A stretch of DNA of 64,000 bases from Bacillus safensis FO-36b (GTDB lineage: Bacteria > Bacillota > Bacilli > Bacillales > Bacillaceae): assembly GCF_000691165.1 (NCBI RefSeq), contig NZ_ASJD01000002.1:434001-498000 (forward strand), written 5' to 3'. The position numbers and the translations under genes are program-made. Shown here piece by piece: positions 6,957 to 15,282 of this stretch (position 1 is its first letter; the number at the start of each line of letters is the position of its first letter). The notes beneath the pieces are model-generated. The model saw only the letters and a program-made list of their open reading frames with translations, was not told the origin of the DNA and did not search any database.

Positions 6957-9268
6957 GAAACCACTCCCTCTCTTTCTTCTATCTGCTTGATTTCAGGCTG
7001 AACAAACTTGAGCCCGGCCATTGTGCGGCCGCGTTTTTGTGATGTCCAGACTGCAATCGCCGGCTGATCTGTGAGAGATTCTGTGTCAATGGTGATCAGC
7101 ACTTTCTCATGTAATTCAATTGAAGCTTCAGATTCGATTTTGCACCCAGATAAACTAATATCATGTATGTTGACCGGCACCTTCTCTTCTAACCGGCCCT
7201 CATAGGACAGCGTGCCTGCCACGCCTTGCAACGGTCTTCTCACCCATTTGCGCCGCAAGGCCCTTGGTACTTTTTCCGTTTCTCTTATAAAGCGGAGAAA
7301 TGTCCGAACAGCATAGGATTTTTTCTCACGATCCGTTATCGATACATGCTCTCGTGTGAATAAGAAACGGATCAGTGACAGATACTCTGATTTTTCTGTA
7401 TCAGTAAAAGCAACACCAACCATCAGCTTGTCTCCATCTGGATGGCTCCAAACCACATCACACGCCACACTTTGATCCTCTGAAAAGAACAATTGCATTT
7501 GTCCTTGATTTAAAGAAGAAGCTTGATCCAATGGAATGGATAGACGCGCACCTGAATCACTCATGTCTAGTAGAAAACAAGCAATCGACTCATCTTGACG
7601 ATCAGAACAGAGCTGCCCCTCTTTTTCTATGACAAACCGCTCTGATTTTCGATAACGCGGACGATCAAACGCCACAATGAGTGCCATGAGTAGACCTGCA
7701 CCGTTATAAAGCACCCAAAAAATATTAATCAACGTGAGATCAGCATTCATCGTCCCATTTACCTTCATATCGTATCCTATTTTCACAAGGACAAGCAATG
7801 AGAGCAGTAAGAAGATCAAATGAGGAATCATCGTTTTCAAATGAAAATGTCTCTTGTCCGTTTGAATTCCCTTCGGCGTGACAAGGAATTCAACCCTCTT
7901 CTTCAAAAACAGCTCACTTAAAGCTACACCAGCCAAGTGGAATGCCATAGAGCTTTCGTAAATATGACTCCAAAACATACTTCTTTTTTGATTCGACACC
8001 AGTTTAAACGCTAAATACGAACTAAAGAACGCCGGCAGCCAAAACATGAAAATGGACTGGAAATCGGCCCAGAAACTTTGAATACCAAACAATAAAAACA
8101 ATATTGGTGTAAGAATGTAAATCATTTTAAACAAACCGTTAAACCAATACACAATGCCATCTAAATAAAGAACTCGCTGCATAAGCGTTAAGCCGCGAAC
8201 CTTCAATGGATTAAACTTACGGGCGCACTGAATGTTCCCTCTCGACCACCGGTCTCTCTGCTTTAACAAATCAAGCCAGCTTTCAGGTGCCAGACCGACG
8301 GCTAATACTTCTCCGACAGACACTGATTTGAACTTCCCTTGGAGAAGCATTCCGGTCGCCATGTCTTCTGTAATCACTCCAGTAGCAAATCCGCCAATTT
8401 CCTCTAAGGCCGTTCTTCTAAATACAGTATTACTCCCGACATACATCACCGCATTGAACCGATCCTTACCAGCTTGGAGGGTTTGCATGAAGAAGTCCTG
8501 TTCATTTGGAATTCGATCCTTCGAGAACATATTATATTGGAAAGGGTCTTCGTTATAAAACGCCTGTGGAACTTGAACAAACGCAGTCGCTCCATCATGA
8601 AAGTAAGGCACTGTCTTTTCTAAAAAGGCAGGAAGGGGGACCATATCAGCATCAAGTGTGAGAATCAGTTCCCCATTCGTTTGAGACATCGCATGGTTTA
8701 AATTACCCGCCTTAGCAAACTTGTTATCTGTTCTTGTCAGATAATGAACGCCAAACTCAGATGCAAGCTGCTCCACAGACTCCCTCTTGCCATCATCACA
8801 TAAATAAATGTGGACGCTGCCTTTTGGATAAGACAGATTCAAACAGCCTGCAACAGTGCGTTTCAGCACTTCAATCGGTTCATTATATGTAGCTATGAAA
8901 ATATCAACTGTTGGCAGTCTGTCCAAATCACTGATCATGACTTGTTTTCGATTTGAAGGCTTCCAAACAAGTGTATAAAACACAAGCAGCTGTAAAAATC
9001 CAATACATTCACAGGCTACAAGCAAGATGCCCATTATTATATTAAATGTACCTTCATGCGGCAGTGTAAAAAAGAGACGCCAGCAAATATAGGCGGCATT
9101 TGTTAACACACAGAGCACAATGATGATTTTTTTAACAGTAGAGGCCAGCGGCTGAATACGATACATCACATACAACACAGACAAAACACAAAGCATAAAC
9201 AGCGGGTAATACGTGGTGAATATTGACAACAAATTTACCTTCTTTCTTACGCCATAAATGACTATCAC
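6953..9268 (-). CDS. Cellulose-synthase-like (GT2) glycosyltransferase with two PilZ domains
   Basis: A 771-residue membrane enzyme. N-terminal membrane helices (about 12-100) precede a GT2 domain with the processive synthase motifs: DIFIATYNEP (122-131), LDADM (205-209), TED (300-302) and QRDRW (337-341, the Q(Q/R)xRW motif). More membrane helices follow (about 370-530). Two PilZ-like domains come next: RKSER (540-544) with DMSDSG (568-573), and a second with DISLSG (703-708) and an upstream Arg-rich segment. The RxxxR and DxSxxG pairs bind cyclic di-GMP in known PilZ proteins, so activation by that messenger is inferred. The product could be a glucan or amino-sugar polymer; it is not settled by sequence. 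The GTG start follows GGAG; an internal TTG with AAGAAGG is an alternative. Confidence 0.82.
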   Translation of the reverse strand: MIVIYGVRKKVNLLSIFTTYYPLFMLCVLSVLYVMYRIQPLASTVKKIIIVLCVLTNAAYICWRLFFTLPHEGTFNIIMGILLVACECIGFLQLLVFYTLVWKPSNRKQVMISDLDRLPTVDIFIATYNEPIEVLKRTVAGCLNLSYPKGSVHIYLCDDGKRESVEQLASEFGVHYLTRTDNKFAKAGNLNHAMSQTNGELILTLDADMVPLPAFLEKTVPYFHDGATAFVQVPQAFYNEDPFQYNMFSKDRIPNEQDFFMQTLQAGKDRFNAVMYVGSNTVFRRTALEEIGGFATGVITEDMATGMLLQGKFKSVSVGEVLAVGLAPESWLDLLKQRDRWSRGNIQCARKFNPLKVRGLTLMQRVLYLDGIVYWFNGLFKMIYILTPILFLLFGIQSFWADFQSIFMFWLPAFFSSYLAFKLVSNQKRSMFWSHIYESSMAFHLAGVALSELFLKKRVEFLVTPKGIQTDKRHFHLKTMIPHLIFLLLSLLVLVKIGYDMKVNGTMNADLTLINIFWVLYNGAGLLMALIVAFDRPRYRKSERFVIEKEGQLCSDRQDESIACFLLDMSDSGARLSIPLDQASSLNQGQMQLFFSEDQSVACDVVWSHPDGDKLMVGVAFTDTEKSEYLSLIRFLFTREHVSITDREKKSYAVRTFLRFIRETEKVPRALRRKWVRRPLQGVAGTLSYEGRLEEKVPVNIHDISLSGCKIESEASIELHEKVLITIDTESLTDQPAIAVWTSQKRGRTMAGLKFVQPEIKQIEEREGVVS

Positions 9269-9288
9269 ATATAAAACTCCATAACAAA

Positions 9289-9319
9289 GGAGGGGATTTT
9301 TTCATCACATTGCCCCTCC
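9289..9319 (-). terminator. Inverted repeat downstream of the lipL/TPR unit
   Basis: GGAGGGG (9289-9295) and CCCCTCC (9313-9319) form a 7-bp GC-rich stem with a 17-nt loop, followed by TTT on the minus strand. It could end the lipL/TPR transcript or act in the leader of the synthase gene. Confidence 0.5.
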
Positions 9320-9348
9320 AAATCTATTCAAGTAACCAAATCAATATA

Positions 9349-9830
9349 TTATTTCCACAATGTATCTAACTGATTTGAATAAAAATCAATCACTTTTCGA
9401 TAACTTAAAATAGCAGGATCTTTTGTCGTTTCAGTTAAACAGTTCAGTAATATTTCCATTGCTTTGCTATGTTCCTTTAAATTATACAAAGTATGGCATA
9501 GAACGTTTGAATGGCTTTGTTGTCCGGATACGTTTCCATCCCTTTTAGGAATATCTGTTTTGACTTTTCATATTCTCCTAAAGTTCTGTATGTACTTCCT
9601 AACCCTAGTAAAGCGTCTTAGTTCTTCTGAAGACAATCCTAACTCAATGGCCCTTTCATAAAAAAGACAGCCTGCCTTTCCTCTCCTAACAAGTCATAAC
9701 TTCAGGCACATTGATAATGAATAGAGGCATCGTCTGGATACTCTTCTGCAAGATGAGACAGCATTTCCTTTGATTCTTGAAGATGTCCACTTTTTCGAAG
9801 TTCAATGGCTTTTTCAAGCTTTGTTTCCAT
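9349..9830 (-). pseudogene. Broken tetratricopeptide-repeat (TPR) protein gene
   Basis: From an ATG at 9830 with GAGGTGA upstream the frame reads METKLEKAIELRKSGHLQES and ends at a TGA after HYQCA, where TPR proteins often have Trp. Reading through the TGA continues a clear TPR sequence (SYDLLGEERQAVFFYERAIE). One frameshift near LSSEELRR is needed to reach ALLGLGSTYRTLGEYEKSK, and a second near QTFYA to reach NLKEHSKAMEILL and a natural stop at 9349. With three lesions the gene is almost surely inactive. The intact form would be about 160 residues with 3-4 TPR units. It follows lipL by 40 bp on the same strand. Confidence 0.85.
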
Positions 9831-9870
9831 CACTTCACCTCTACTCTTTTCAAGATAAAAGGACTGATAT

Positions 9871-10716
9871 TTACGAAAATACCTTTTCATTCCGTTCAAT
9901 CATCCGCGTCATGTTTTTCTCAAATTCCAGCTGTTCTTCTGCGTTCAGGCCCGAGGCTGTCAGCTGATCACTAAGCTTTTGAAGCTCCTCTAGTAATAAA
10001 CGCATAAGAAGTGTACAATCAATCGATTCACCGATTAATTCTGATAAGGATGCCATCGTATCCGGCTGTATATCAGGAAATACTGCCTTCACTTCTTGCC
10101 GTTTATCCTTTAAGGCGGCGTCATAAAAACGGCGGATCAAGTCGGCACGTTCACGCCCGCTTCCATCTGCACACAAATAAATTTGCACAGCGACCCCACC
10201 GCGTAATCTACGCTGAGAAATGCCTGCAAATTTCTTTCCATTGATACTTAAATCGTAGCTGCCTGGACAATAAGAGCCGACTATTTCATAGGCTTCAATG
10301 TCCACATCATACATCGACAGCATCCGGCGGATCAATTCCACCATCGCATCATACCCGCGGTCAATATCAATGCCCTTCTTTTGTTCCGCAAAAATTAAAG
10401 ACACATTCAGTACACCTTCATCCAGCACCACAGCAAGACCCCCTGAGTTGCGCACAATCACACGATATCCCTCTTCCTCAAGCAGCTTTACGCCATCTTG
10501 GAGAAATGGAAGTCTTGTATCCTGAATCCCAAGCACAATCGTATTGTGATGCACCCAAGAACGGGCTGTCGCTGGTGAGAGGCCCTTCCCCACCGACGCG
10601 CAAAGCGTATCATCCATCGCAAAGGATTGCTTCGGGTCCACATAGAGGCCAAGACTCGACTGATCGATGATTCGCCATTTTGGCTGTGTCAGTAACTCAA
10701 TAGGTTCATTTTTCAT
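9871..10716 (-). CDS. lipL: Octanoyl-[GcvH]:protein N-octanoyltransferase (lipoate pathway)
   Basis: A 281-residue enzyme closely matching remembered B. subtilis LipL (YwfL). In B. subtilis LipL moves octanoyl from the GcvH protein to the E2 subunits of 2-oxoacid dehydrogenases, before sulphur insertion by LipA. Cys150 in [20 protein letters not shown] sits at the position of the known catalytic cysteine when the start at 10716 is used, which decided the start; an ATG three codons upstream is possible. The fold is biotin/lipoyl ligase-like, with [16 protein letters not shown] as its signature. It is followed by the TPR pseudogene. Confidence 0.93.
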   Translation of the reverse strand: MKNEPIELLTQPKWRIIDQSSLGLYVDPKQSFAMDDTLCASVGKGLSPATARSWVHHNTIVLGIQDTRLPFLQDGVKLLEEEGYRVIVRNSGGLAVVLDEGVLNVSLIFAEQKKGIDIDRGYDAMVELIRRMLSMYDVDIEAYEIVGSYCPGSYDLSINGKKFAGISQRRLRGGVAVQIYLCADGSGRERADLIRRFYDAALKDKRQEVKAVFPDIQPDTMASLSELIGESIDCTLLMRLLLEELQKLSDQLTASGLNAEEQLEFEKNMTRMIERNEKVFS

Positions 10717-10842
10717 CTCCTGCATATCCTCTCGTTCATAAACTGTGTTTATTATACCATGGGATGAATGGGGGGAGAATGCAAAAAAGCTCCATAACAT
10801 TTGGCGTCACAGAGCGGTTCAGTTGGATGATTTGGTTTTCGA

Positions 10843-11238
10843 TTACGCTTCTATGTTACAGCCCTCACTCACCCATTTCAGAAAGTTGTCGGTCAGGAGC
10901 TCTGCATGCTGAGGGTCCATTACACCAGCATCCACGATCCATACCTTTTTCTCCTCTTCAGCCAGCCGCATGAGAAATACTTGCCCGCCGCCATCGTCGC
11001 CAATCGCCACATAGCCGCTTGCATATTGTCGAACCTCCCATGTTGCATTGCGTTCCGCAATGTCCTCCGTACCGTATAGAAGCACCTCACCGCCAACGGA
11101 ACATCCATTTGTCTGTTTCAGCAGTTCCTTATAAACATGGGGCAGCAGCATGTTTAGCTGGGATTCTGCCTCTTTGATCTGTATGTCACTTGCTGGTTTA
11201 TTCACGTGCAGATGTGGGATTTGAGGTAAATTGAGCAT
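10843..11238 (-). CDS. SMI1/KNR4 (SUKH) family immunity-type protein
   Basis: A 131-residue soluble protein with the SUKH pattern: a helix beginning ASDIQIKEAESQLNMLLP, then YKELLKQTNGCSVGGEVLLYGT, and GYVAIGDDGGGQVFLM. SUKH proteins are the commonest immunity proteins next to bacterial polymorphic toxins. It is the last gene of a train of small genes downstream of the LXG toxin at 12440-14134. Which toxin it neutralises is not shown. The ATG is preceded by GGAGG. Confidence 0.85.
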   Translation of the reverse strand: MLNLPQIPHLHVNKPASDIQIKEAESQLNMLLPHVYKELLKQTNGCSVGGEVLLYGTEDIAERNATWEVRQYASGYVAIGDDGGGQVFLMRLAEEEKKVWIVDAGVMDPQHAELLTDNFLKWVSEGCNIEA

Positions 11239-11257
11239 TTTAAGAGCCTCCTCTATT

Positions 11258-11521
11258 TTAAGTTGCTGATTTTTTCATCACCCTTTTATACAAACGAAGG
11301 AGCATTTTTAAAAGAAAATAGAAAATGACCACGTCAAGTATAAAACCCCACACTAGAAATTCAAAAGTATGATGTCCGTGCAGAACTAGCCAATCAATAG
11401 GGAAACCGCGATAATCAGCATCTGAGTAAGAAACTCCTCTCAGCAAAGCTGTTCCTATAACAATCAGAACACTGATACTTAATAGCCAATTGGATATTTT
11501 TTTGTTTTGTTTATGTTCCAT
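11258..11521 (-). CDS. Small two-helix membrane protein in the toxin/immunity region
   Basis: An 87-residue protein with two membrane segments (about 11-28 and 51-76), a short outside loop with DADYRGFPIDWLVLHGHH, and a basic C-terminal tail. The ATG at 11521 is chosen because AAAGGG lies six bases upstream; an ATG two codons earlier abuts that site. I do not recognise the family. Its place among small genes behind an LXG toxin suggests a membrane immunity protein, which is inference only. Confidence 0.6.
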   Translation of the reverse strand: MEHKQNKKISNWLLSISVLIVIGTALLRGVSYSDADYRGFPIDWLVLHGHHTFEFLVWGFILDVVIFYFLLKMLLRLYKRVMKKSAT

Positions 11522-11590
11522 AGGCATCCCTTTCTCTGTTTTGCTGCCCGATACAAGACTTGATTCCAGTACTACAGACAACCGTCCTAT

Positions 11591-11863
11591 CTATGACAGC
11601 ATTTCTTTAAGCAAACTCTCTGCTTTATGTAATTCATCTAGAAAGGGGTTTAGATAGTCATTATAACTATCCAAATAAGCTCTCACCCCGCCAATGATCA
11701 TAATCTTTTGGAGATCTTCATTGTTCTGAATGATCCTTTGTGCATTTTTATATCTTTTGTATATTAATTGGAGAACACCTTGATTGATTTCTTGTGGATA
11801 TTCTTTTTCTAGGATGTTGATGACGGTTTGGATTTGTTTCGTTAGTTGTTGTTTTTTGTTCAT
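11591..11863 (-). CDS. Small helical protein in the toxin/immunity region, unknown
   Basis: Ninety residues, mostly predicted helix, with no signal peptide or membrane segment. ATG behind AGGAGCG-like sequence. I do not recognise it. It lies between the LXG operon terminator and the membrane gene at 11258, on the same strand as all candidate immunity genes, and base composition is AT-rich like its neighbours. An orphan immunity protein is plausible but unproven. About 220 bases upstream (11864-12051) hold no intact gene; one minus-strand frame reads YELAKYASSRSLAKPVSVGS before a stop and may be a degraded coding remnant. Confidence 0.6.
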   Translation of the reverse strand: MNKKQQLTKQIQTVINILEKEYPQEINQGVLQLIYKRYKNAQRIIQNNEDLQKIMIIGGVRAYLDSYNDYLNPFLDELHKAESLLKEMLS

Positions 11864-12051
11864 TGAACGCTCCTATTTTCAAGGTTTTATTTAAATCATT
11901 CAATGGTACTTTACTGTTAATAATTTTTATTGAGCTTTGATGATACACATGCGCTATCATATTTCAGCCCAAACTGCCCCAGTTATGAACCTACAGAAAC
12001 CGGTTTTGCCAACGATCGACTTGAAGCATATTTCGCTAACTCATAAATAAT

Positions 12052-12075
12052 AAAAAGGCCCTCTTACCGAGGGCT
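12052..12075 (-). terminator. Terminator of the LXG toxin operon
   Basis: GCCCTC/GAGGGC stem with a 5-nt loop, followed by CTTTTTATT on the minus strand, ten bases past the stop of the immunity gene. Confidence 0.85.
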
Positions 12076-12084
12076 TGTCAATAG

Positions 12085-12417
12085 TTACTCATCTGCCAAT
12101 TCCCATACTATTTGACCATCTACCAAAATCTTATTTGGTGGATCATCATAAAGAGATATCTCAACTAAAGAGCTTTTCTCTTGAATTAACCAATCGTATA
12201 CACTGCCACTGTTTTCATTAGGATGAGATAGAATATCATTTACTTGGAAAGCAGCAGCAATATATTCTGTAAAATGAATATCATCTTCATCTAACATATT
12301 ATTTGTTTCAAAAACCGTATCTAGTTTTCCCAAGATTTTCAATCCACTATTCCATTCCAAAATCATATCTTTTTTTTCATACTTTATTAATGTTCCAATC
12401 AAAGAATCATAACCCAT
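12085..12417 (-). CDS. Probable cognate immunity protein of the LXG toxin
   Basis: A 110-residue acidic cytoplasmic protein starting 22 bases downstream of the toxin stop, with a strong GGAGG. Position immediately after the toxin tip, acidity and size fit a dedicated inhibitor that binds the basic toxin domain. No family is recognised with confidence. The gene ends the operon, with the terminator at 12052-12075 following. Its AT-rich composition matches the 3' end of the toxin gene, as expected if toxin tip and immunity gene are exchanged together. Confidence 0.75.
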   Translation of the reverse strand: MGYDSLIGTLIKYEKKDMILEWNSGLKILGKLDTVFETNNMLDEDDIHFTEYIAAAFQVNDILSHPNENSGSVYDWLIQEKSSLVEISLYDDPPNKILVDGQIVWELADE

Positions 12418-12439
12418 TTTTTACCTCCAATTCATCATT

Positions 12440-14134
12440 TTAAGGCCTCGCTGGTACGATGTGAGCACCATCTTTCCCATAATGTATCATTCCCTTAGTA
12501 GTCTCTTCATACTTTCCAGTATCAATATTATAGTATTTTCCTATCGCTTGGCCAAAGTCTATTCTTTCTTTATTCTTACCCAATTCTTTGCCTGTCCCTG
12601 CATATTTATCCAGCAATTCCTGTGCCTTTTTATTATCTCCGTAAAAAATGCTTTTCTTTTTTCCATTTGCTACTTCTTGCTTATAATTTGGTGTTTCTGG
12701 AATATGTTTTTCTTGAGCTCCTGATTTTACTTTTGCAGGGAAACCATTTACTTCACGGTACGGTCCTTTTGGTACGGATTGTTTACCGTAAGTAGGTGTT
12801 TTAACCCTCTTCACATTCTTCCCTTGATCCAACCTAAAAACATATTTCCCAACCTTCACTATTTTCGTTATTGGGATGATAGAGGCGGCGGATAGAGCTT
12901 GGTCTGTGCTGCTGATATTTTGGCTGGTTTCTGGGTCTTTGCCAGTAACGGCTCGGTAGCTGTCGTAGATGCCGCTGTATTCTAAGATGATGTTTTCAGT
13001 GGTTGAGACGACTTCACCGTCTAATATGCGTTTAGCGTTGCCACGGCTGCGGCTTTCTGGAATTTTGTCGACTTCTTCTATTCTTATTTCGCCGTTTGCG
13101 ATATACGTTCGGATGATTTGTTTATTGGCGTAAACAGTGTATCTTCCACCAATAAAATCAATATCCGACGGATCCGTGTCGACTTCATCTGCGATGTCGA
13201 ATTCTTTTAACTTTTTAATGTCTTTTACGTTGTATAGTCTACCATTTATGACTCTGATCTCTCTATGAATCTTGTTTTTCCCGTTCACAGCTTCCTTTTG
13301 TAATGTTGTAAGCGATGGATCGTTTGCTGTGACTTGTTTACTGATGTTTTTATGGTTGTCATTCCGAACAACCGTCTCCACATTCGCTTGTTGTTTCTCT
13401 TTCAGTTTCTTCAGTATGATCATCATTGGATGGTCTTTTGGGCTGTCTATTTTGTCGTTCAATCCACTGATGGTGCTGCTTATTTTTTCTTCTTTTCCAT
13501 CTTTGAAAATAGATCCCTTTTGATAGCTCGTGATGTCGATTTTAGGGCCGGTGAACATGGTACTTAAGGTATCTATGTATTGCTTCATTGTTTGAAGGGA
13601 GCTTTTGGTTTCATGTAAAGCACTTGTCTGCTCCCTGTCAAATGCATGAAGCAGACCAATGGTTCTTGAGGTTTCGAGCCATGCTTTTTGATAGTTTTGC
13701 TGAAACTCTGATTCGTTTACACTTGGCAAGTGAACAATATGACCCACTCTGCCGATGGCGTGGTTTACCTCTGATACGATTTCAGAAATCGTACGTTCAG
13801 CTTTTTTTAAGCCTTGATCAAGATCATCTTCGATAAACGCTTGTGAGATAAAGCCGTGCTCGTTTGATTCTAGTGCGTGAAGAGCCTGCTTTGTGTTTTT
13901 TAATGCAGCACTATATTCCTCAATGACGACCTGAAAGAATTGCAGGAAGGGAATATGGCATTCTGTATAAAAGGCGCGGATGGCTTGTCCCGCCTCTCCC
14001 TTTAGTGCGCCATCGAGTGAGATGATGTGATTGATTTGTTTTTCTAGGGAGCTGATTTGCTGCGACTGCTGCTTTAACGCATTCAGCGTTTGATCTATTC
14101 CGTTTATTAGCGCAAAGGCGTCAAGGGTTTTCAT
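12440..14134 (-). CDS. LXG-domain polymorphic toxin with C-terminal type 50 toxin domain
   Basis: A 564-residue protein. The first 200 or so residues are an alpha-helical LXG domain, which targets the toxin to the type VII (Yuk/Ess) secretion machine. A middle region includes DPSDIDFIGGRYTVYANKQI, a pre-toxin segment seen in Bacillus LXG proteins. The last ~88 residues (about 477-564: HIPETPNYKQ, KSIFYGD, GMIHYGKDGAHIVPARP) match polymorphic toxin type 50 (Ntox50), which I recall as belonging to the BECR ribonuclease-like fold; RNase activity is inferred. ATG follows AAGGAG. The two small upstream genes are LXG partner proteins and the next gene is the likely immunity protein. The yuk export locus is not in this window. 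Confidence 0.85.
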   Translation of the reverse strand: MKTLDAFALINGIDQTLNALKQQSQQISSLEKQINHIISLDGALKGEAGQAIRAFYTECHIPFLQFFQVVIEEYSAALKNTKQALHALESNEHGFISQAFIEDDLDQGLKKAERTISEIVSEVNHAIGRVGHIVHLPSVNESEFQQNYQKAWLETSRTIGLLHAFDREQTSALHETKSSLQTMKQYIDTLSTMFTGPKIDITSYQKGSIFKDGKEEKISSTISGLNDKIDSPKDHPMMIILKKLKEKQQANVETVVRNDNHKNISKQVTANDPSLTTLQKEAVNGKNKIHREIRVINGRLYNVKDIKKLKEFDIADEVDTDPSDIDFIGGRYTVYANKQIIRTYIANGEIRIEEVDKIPESRSRGNAKRILDGEVVSTTENIILEYSGIYDSYRAVTGKDPETSQNISSTDQALSAASIIPITKIVKVGKYVFRLDQGKNVKRVKTPTYGKQSVPKGPYREVNGFPAKVKSGAQEKHIPETPNYKQEVANGKKKSIFYGDNKKAQELLDKYAGTGKELGKNKERIDFGQAIGKYYNIDTGKYEETTKGMIHYGKDGAHIVPARP

Positions 14135-14145
14135 TGCGTTCTCCT

Positions 14146-14424
14146 TTATTTTCTTTTACTGCTGAAAGCAAGCGCCTTGTCCGTTTCAATCATGGTGTTC
14201 ACCGCTTGTTCTGTTTGTACAAGCTGTTTCTGAAGAATGCCTATATAGGATGACCTTAATTCGTTCAGCTGCTGATTGATCTTTTCTATTGTGTCTGCCG
14301 TCAGGAGCTGATTTCTCCCTTTGATGGTGGTTGGAAGGGCTGCATTCATTTGAGCGCCTGATTGTTTTGCATGCTGTAATACTTGTTTGACCTGACTGGC
14401 ATCTATTTTAATTTCTCTCGACAT
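14146..14424 (-). CDS. YwqI-like (DUF5344) LXG partner protein
   Basis: A 92-residue helical protein of WXG100-like size with no signal peptide. It matches the DUF5344/YwqI type encoded directly upstream of LXG toxins. In studied systems such helical partners bind the LXG domain and present it to the type VII secretion channel. It starts with ATG behind GAGGG, 4 bp after the upstream gene and 11 bp before the toxin. Confidence 0.8.
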   Translation of the reverse strand: MSREIKIDASQVKQVLQHAKQSGAQMNAALPTTIKGRNQLLTADTIEKINQQLNELRSSYIGILQKQLVQTEQAVNTMIETDKALAFSSKRK

Positions 14425-14428
14425 GTGA

Positions 14429-14833
14429 CTACCCTCTTTTTTCTTCCAGTTGTTTCTGCTTTTCTTTCTCTATTTTTCTTTCAACCGAATGAATTTCATG
14501 TTCTAACGAATGGATCTCCGATGTTAAATCACTGATTTTCTCATTGATTCGATTTAATAGATTGGTTAGCTGTACACCTTTTATTTCCTGACTGGCGGAA
14601 GCCATTTCGTCTCGAATGTCATTAAACGTATCTGCAAGATGGCCAAACCATGTATGTGATGTCAGATCTGGATGAGTGATTTTCTTGCTGGCATCTGACA
14701 GGGCCCATTTTGCCTCTTTGATTTCTTTTCGGCACATATTGAGTTCGATGATTTGTTCTTTTTTGATAGATATATCTGCCTTTAATGAATACAAGGCTGC
14801 TTTATAACCGATGATTGCTCCAGATATGGTCAA
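14429..14833 (-). CDS. YwqH-like (DUF5082) LXG partner protein
   Basis: A 134-residue protein that is almost wholly helical, with long charged coiled-coil ends. It resembles DUF5082/YwqH, the first gene of ywqH-I-J type LXG operons. It likely pairs with the next protein and the LXG domain during secretion. The start given is TTG; its ribosome site (AGAGGTG) is very close, so the true start is uncertain by a few codons. Confidence 0.75.
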   Translation of the reverse strand: MTISGAIIGYKAALYSLKADISIKKEQIIELNMCRKEIKEAKWALSDASKKITHPDLTSHTWFGHLADTFNDIRDEMASASQEIKGVQLTNLLNRINEKISDLTSEIHSLEHEIHSVERKIEKEKQKQLEEKRG

Positions 14834-14961
14834 ACACCTCTATTCCTTAAATAGTCCTCCGTTATGTTACCATTTACTAGCACAAGAGGCATATGATTGA
14901 AAGTGGATTTACCAAAAAATGAATCGAACGTATTGGGTTTTAATACCTAATTCTCGCGCGC

Positions 14962-14994
14962 AAAAAAGCTGGATTCATTTACTGAATCCAGCTT
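14962..14994 (-). terminator. Terminator of the TRAP transporter cluster
   Basis: A perfect 12-bp stem (AAGCTGGATTCA and its complement) with a 5-nt loop, followed by T6 on the minus strand just past the small membrane gene. Confidence 0.9.
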
Positions 14995-15002
14995 CTTATT
15001 GC

Positions 15003-15269
15003 TTATTTGAGCGAATCACCTGCTGTTGCTGATGGATGATCGCTAAATGAGGTGTCTTTCTTTTCAGGAATATAATGGAGAGAGAAACCAACAAGACTAA
15101 AAAAGGCACTTAACACCAGTGTTGGGTTTTTGAATAGGTTCGTACTTGCAATGATCATATCTCCCTTTTGCAAAAGAATCCCTAGTATTTGACCGAATAC
15201 CAACAGGGCTCCTGACGTTAAGAACAGGACAAGCAGCACTTTAAATAAAAATTCCATCAATGCTCTCAT
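15003..15269 (-). CDS. Small membrane protein of the TRAP-type transporter operon
   Basis: An 88-residue protein with two membrane segments (about 5-30 and 45-64) and a hydrophilic tail. The ATG at 15269 follows AAGGAGAAAC, 13 bases after the stop of the large permease gene. Position suggests a small auxiliary subunit of that permease. It is too short to be a classical four-helix DctQ subunit, and no family was recognised. Confidence 0.7.
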   Translation of the reverse strand: MRALMEFLFKVLLVLFLTSGALLVFGQILGILLQKGDMIIASTNLFKNPTLVLSAFFSLVGFSLHYIPEKKDTSFSDHPSATAGDSLK

Positions 15270-15282
15270 GTGTTTCTCCTTT

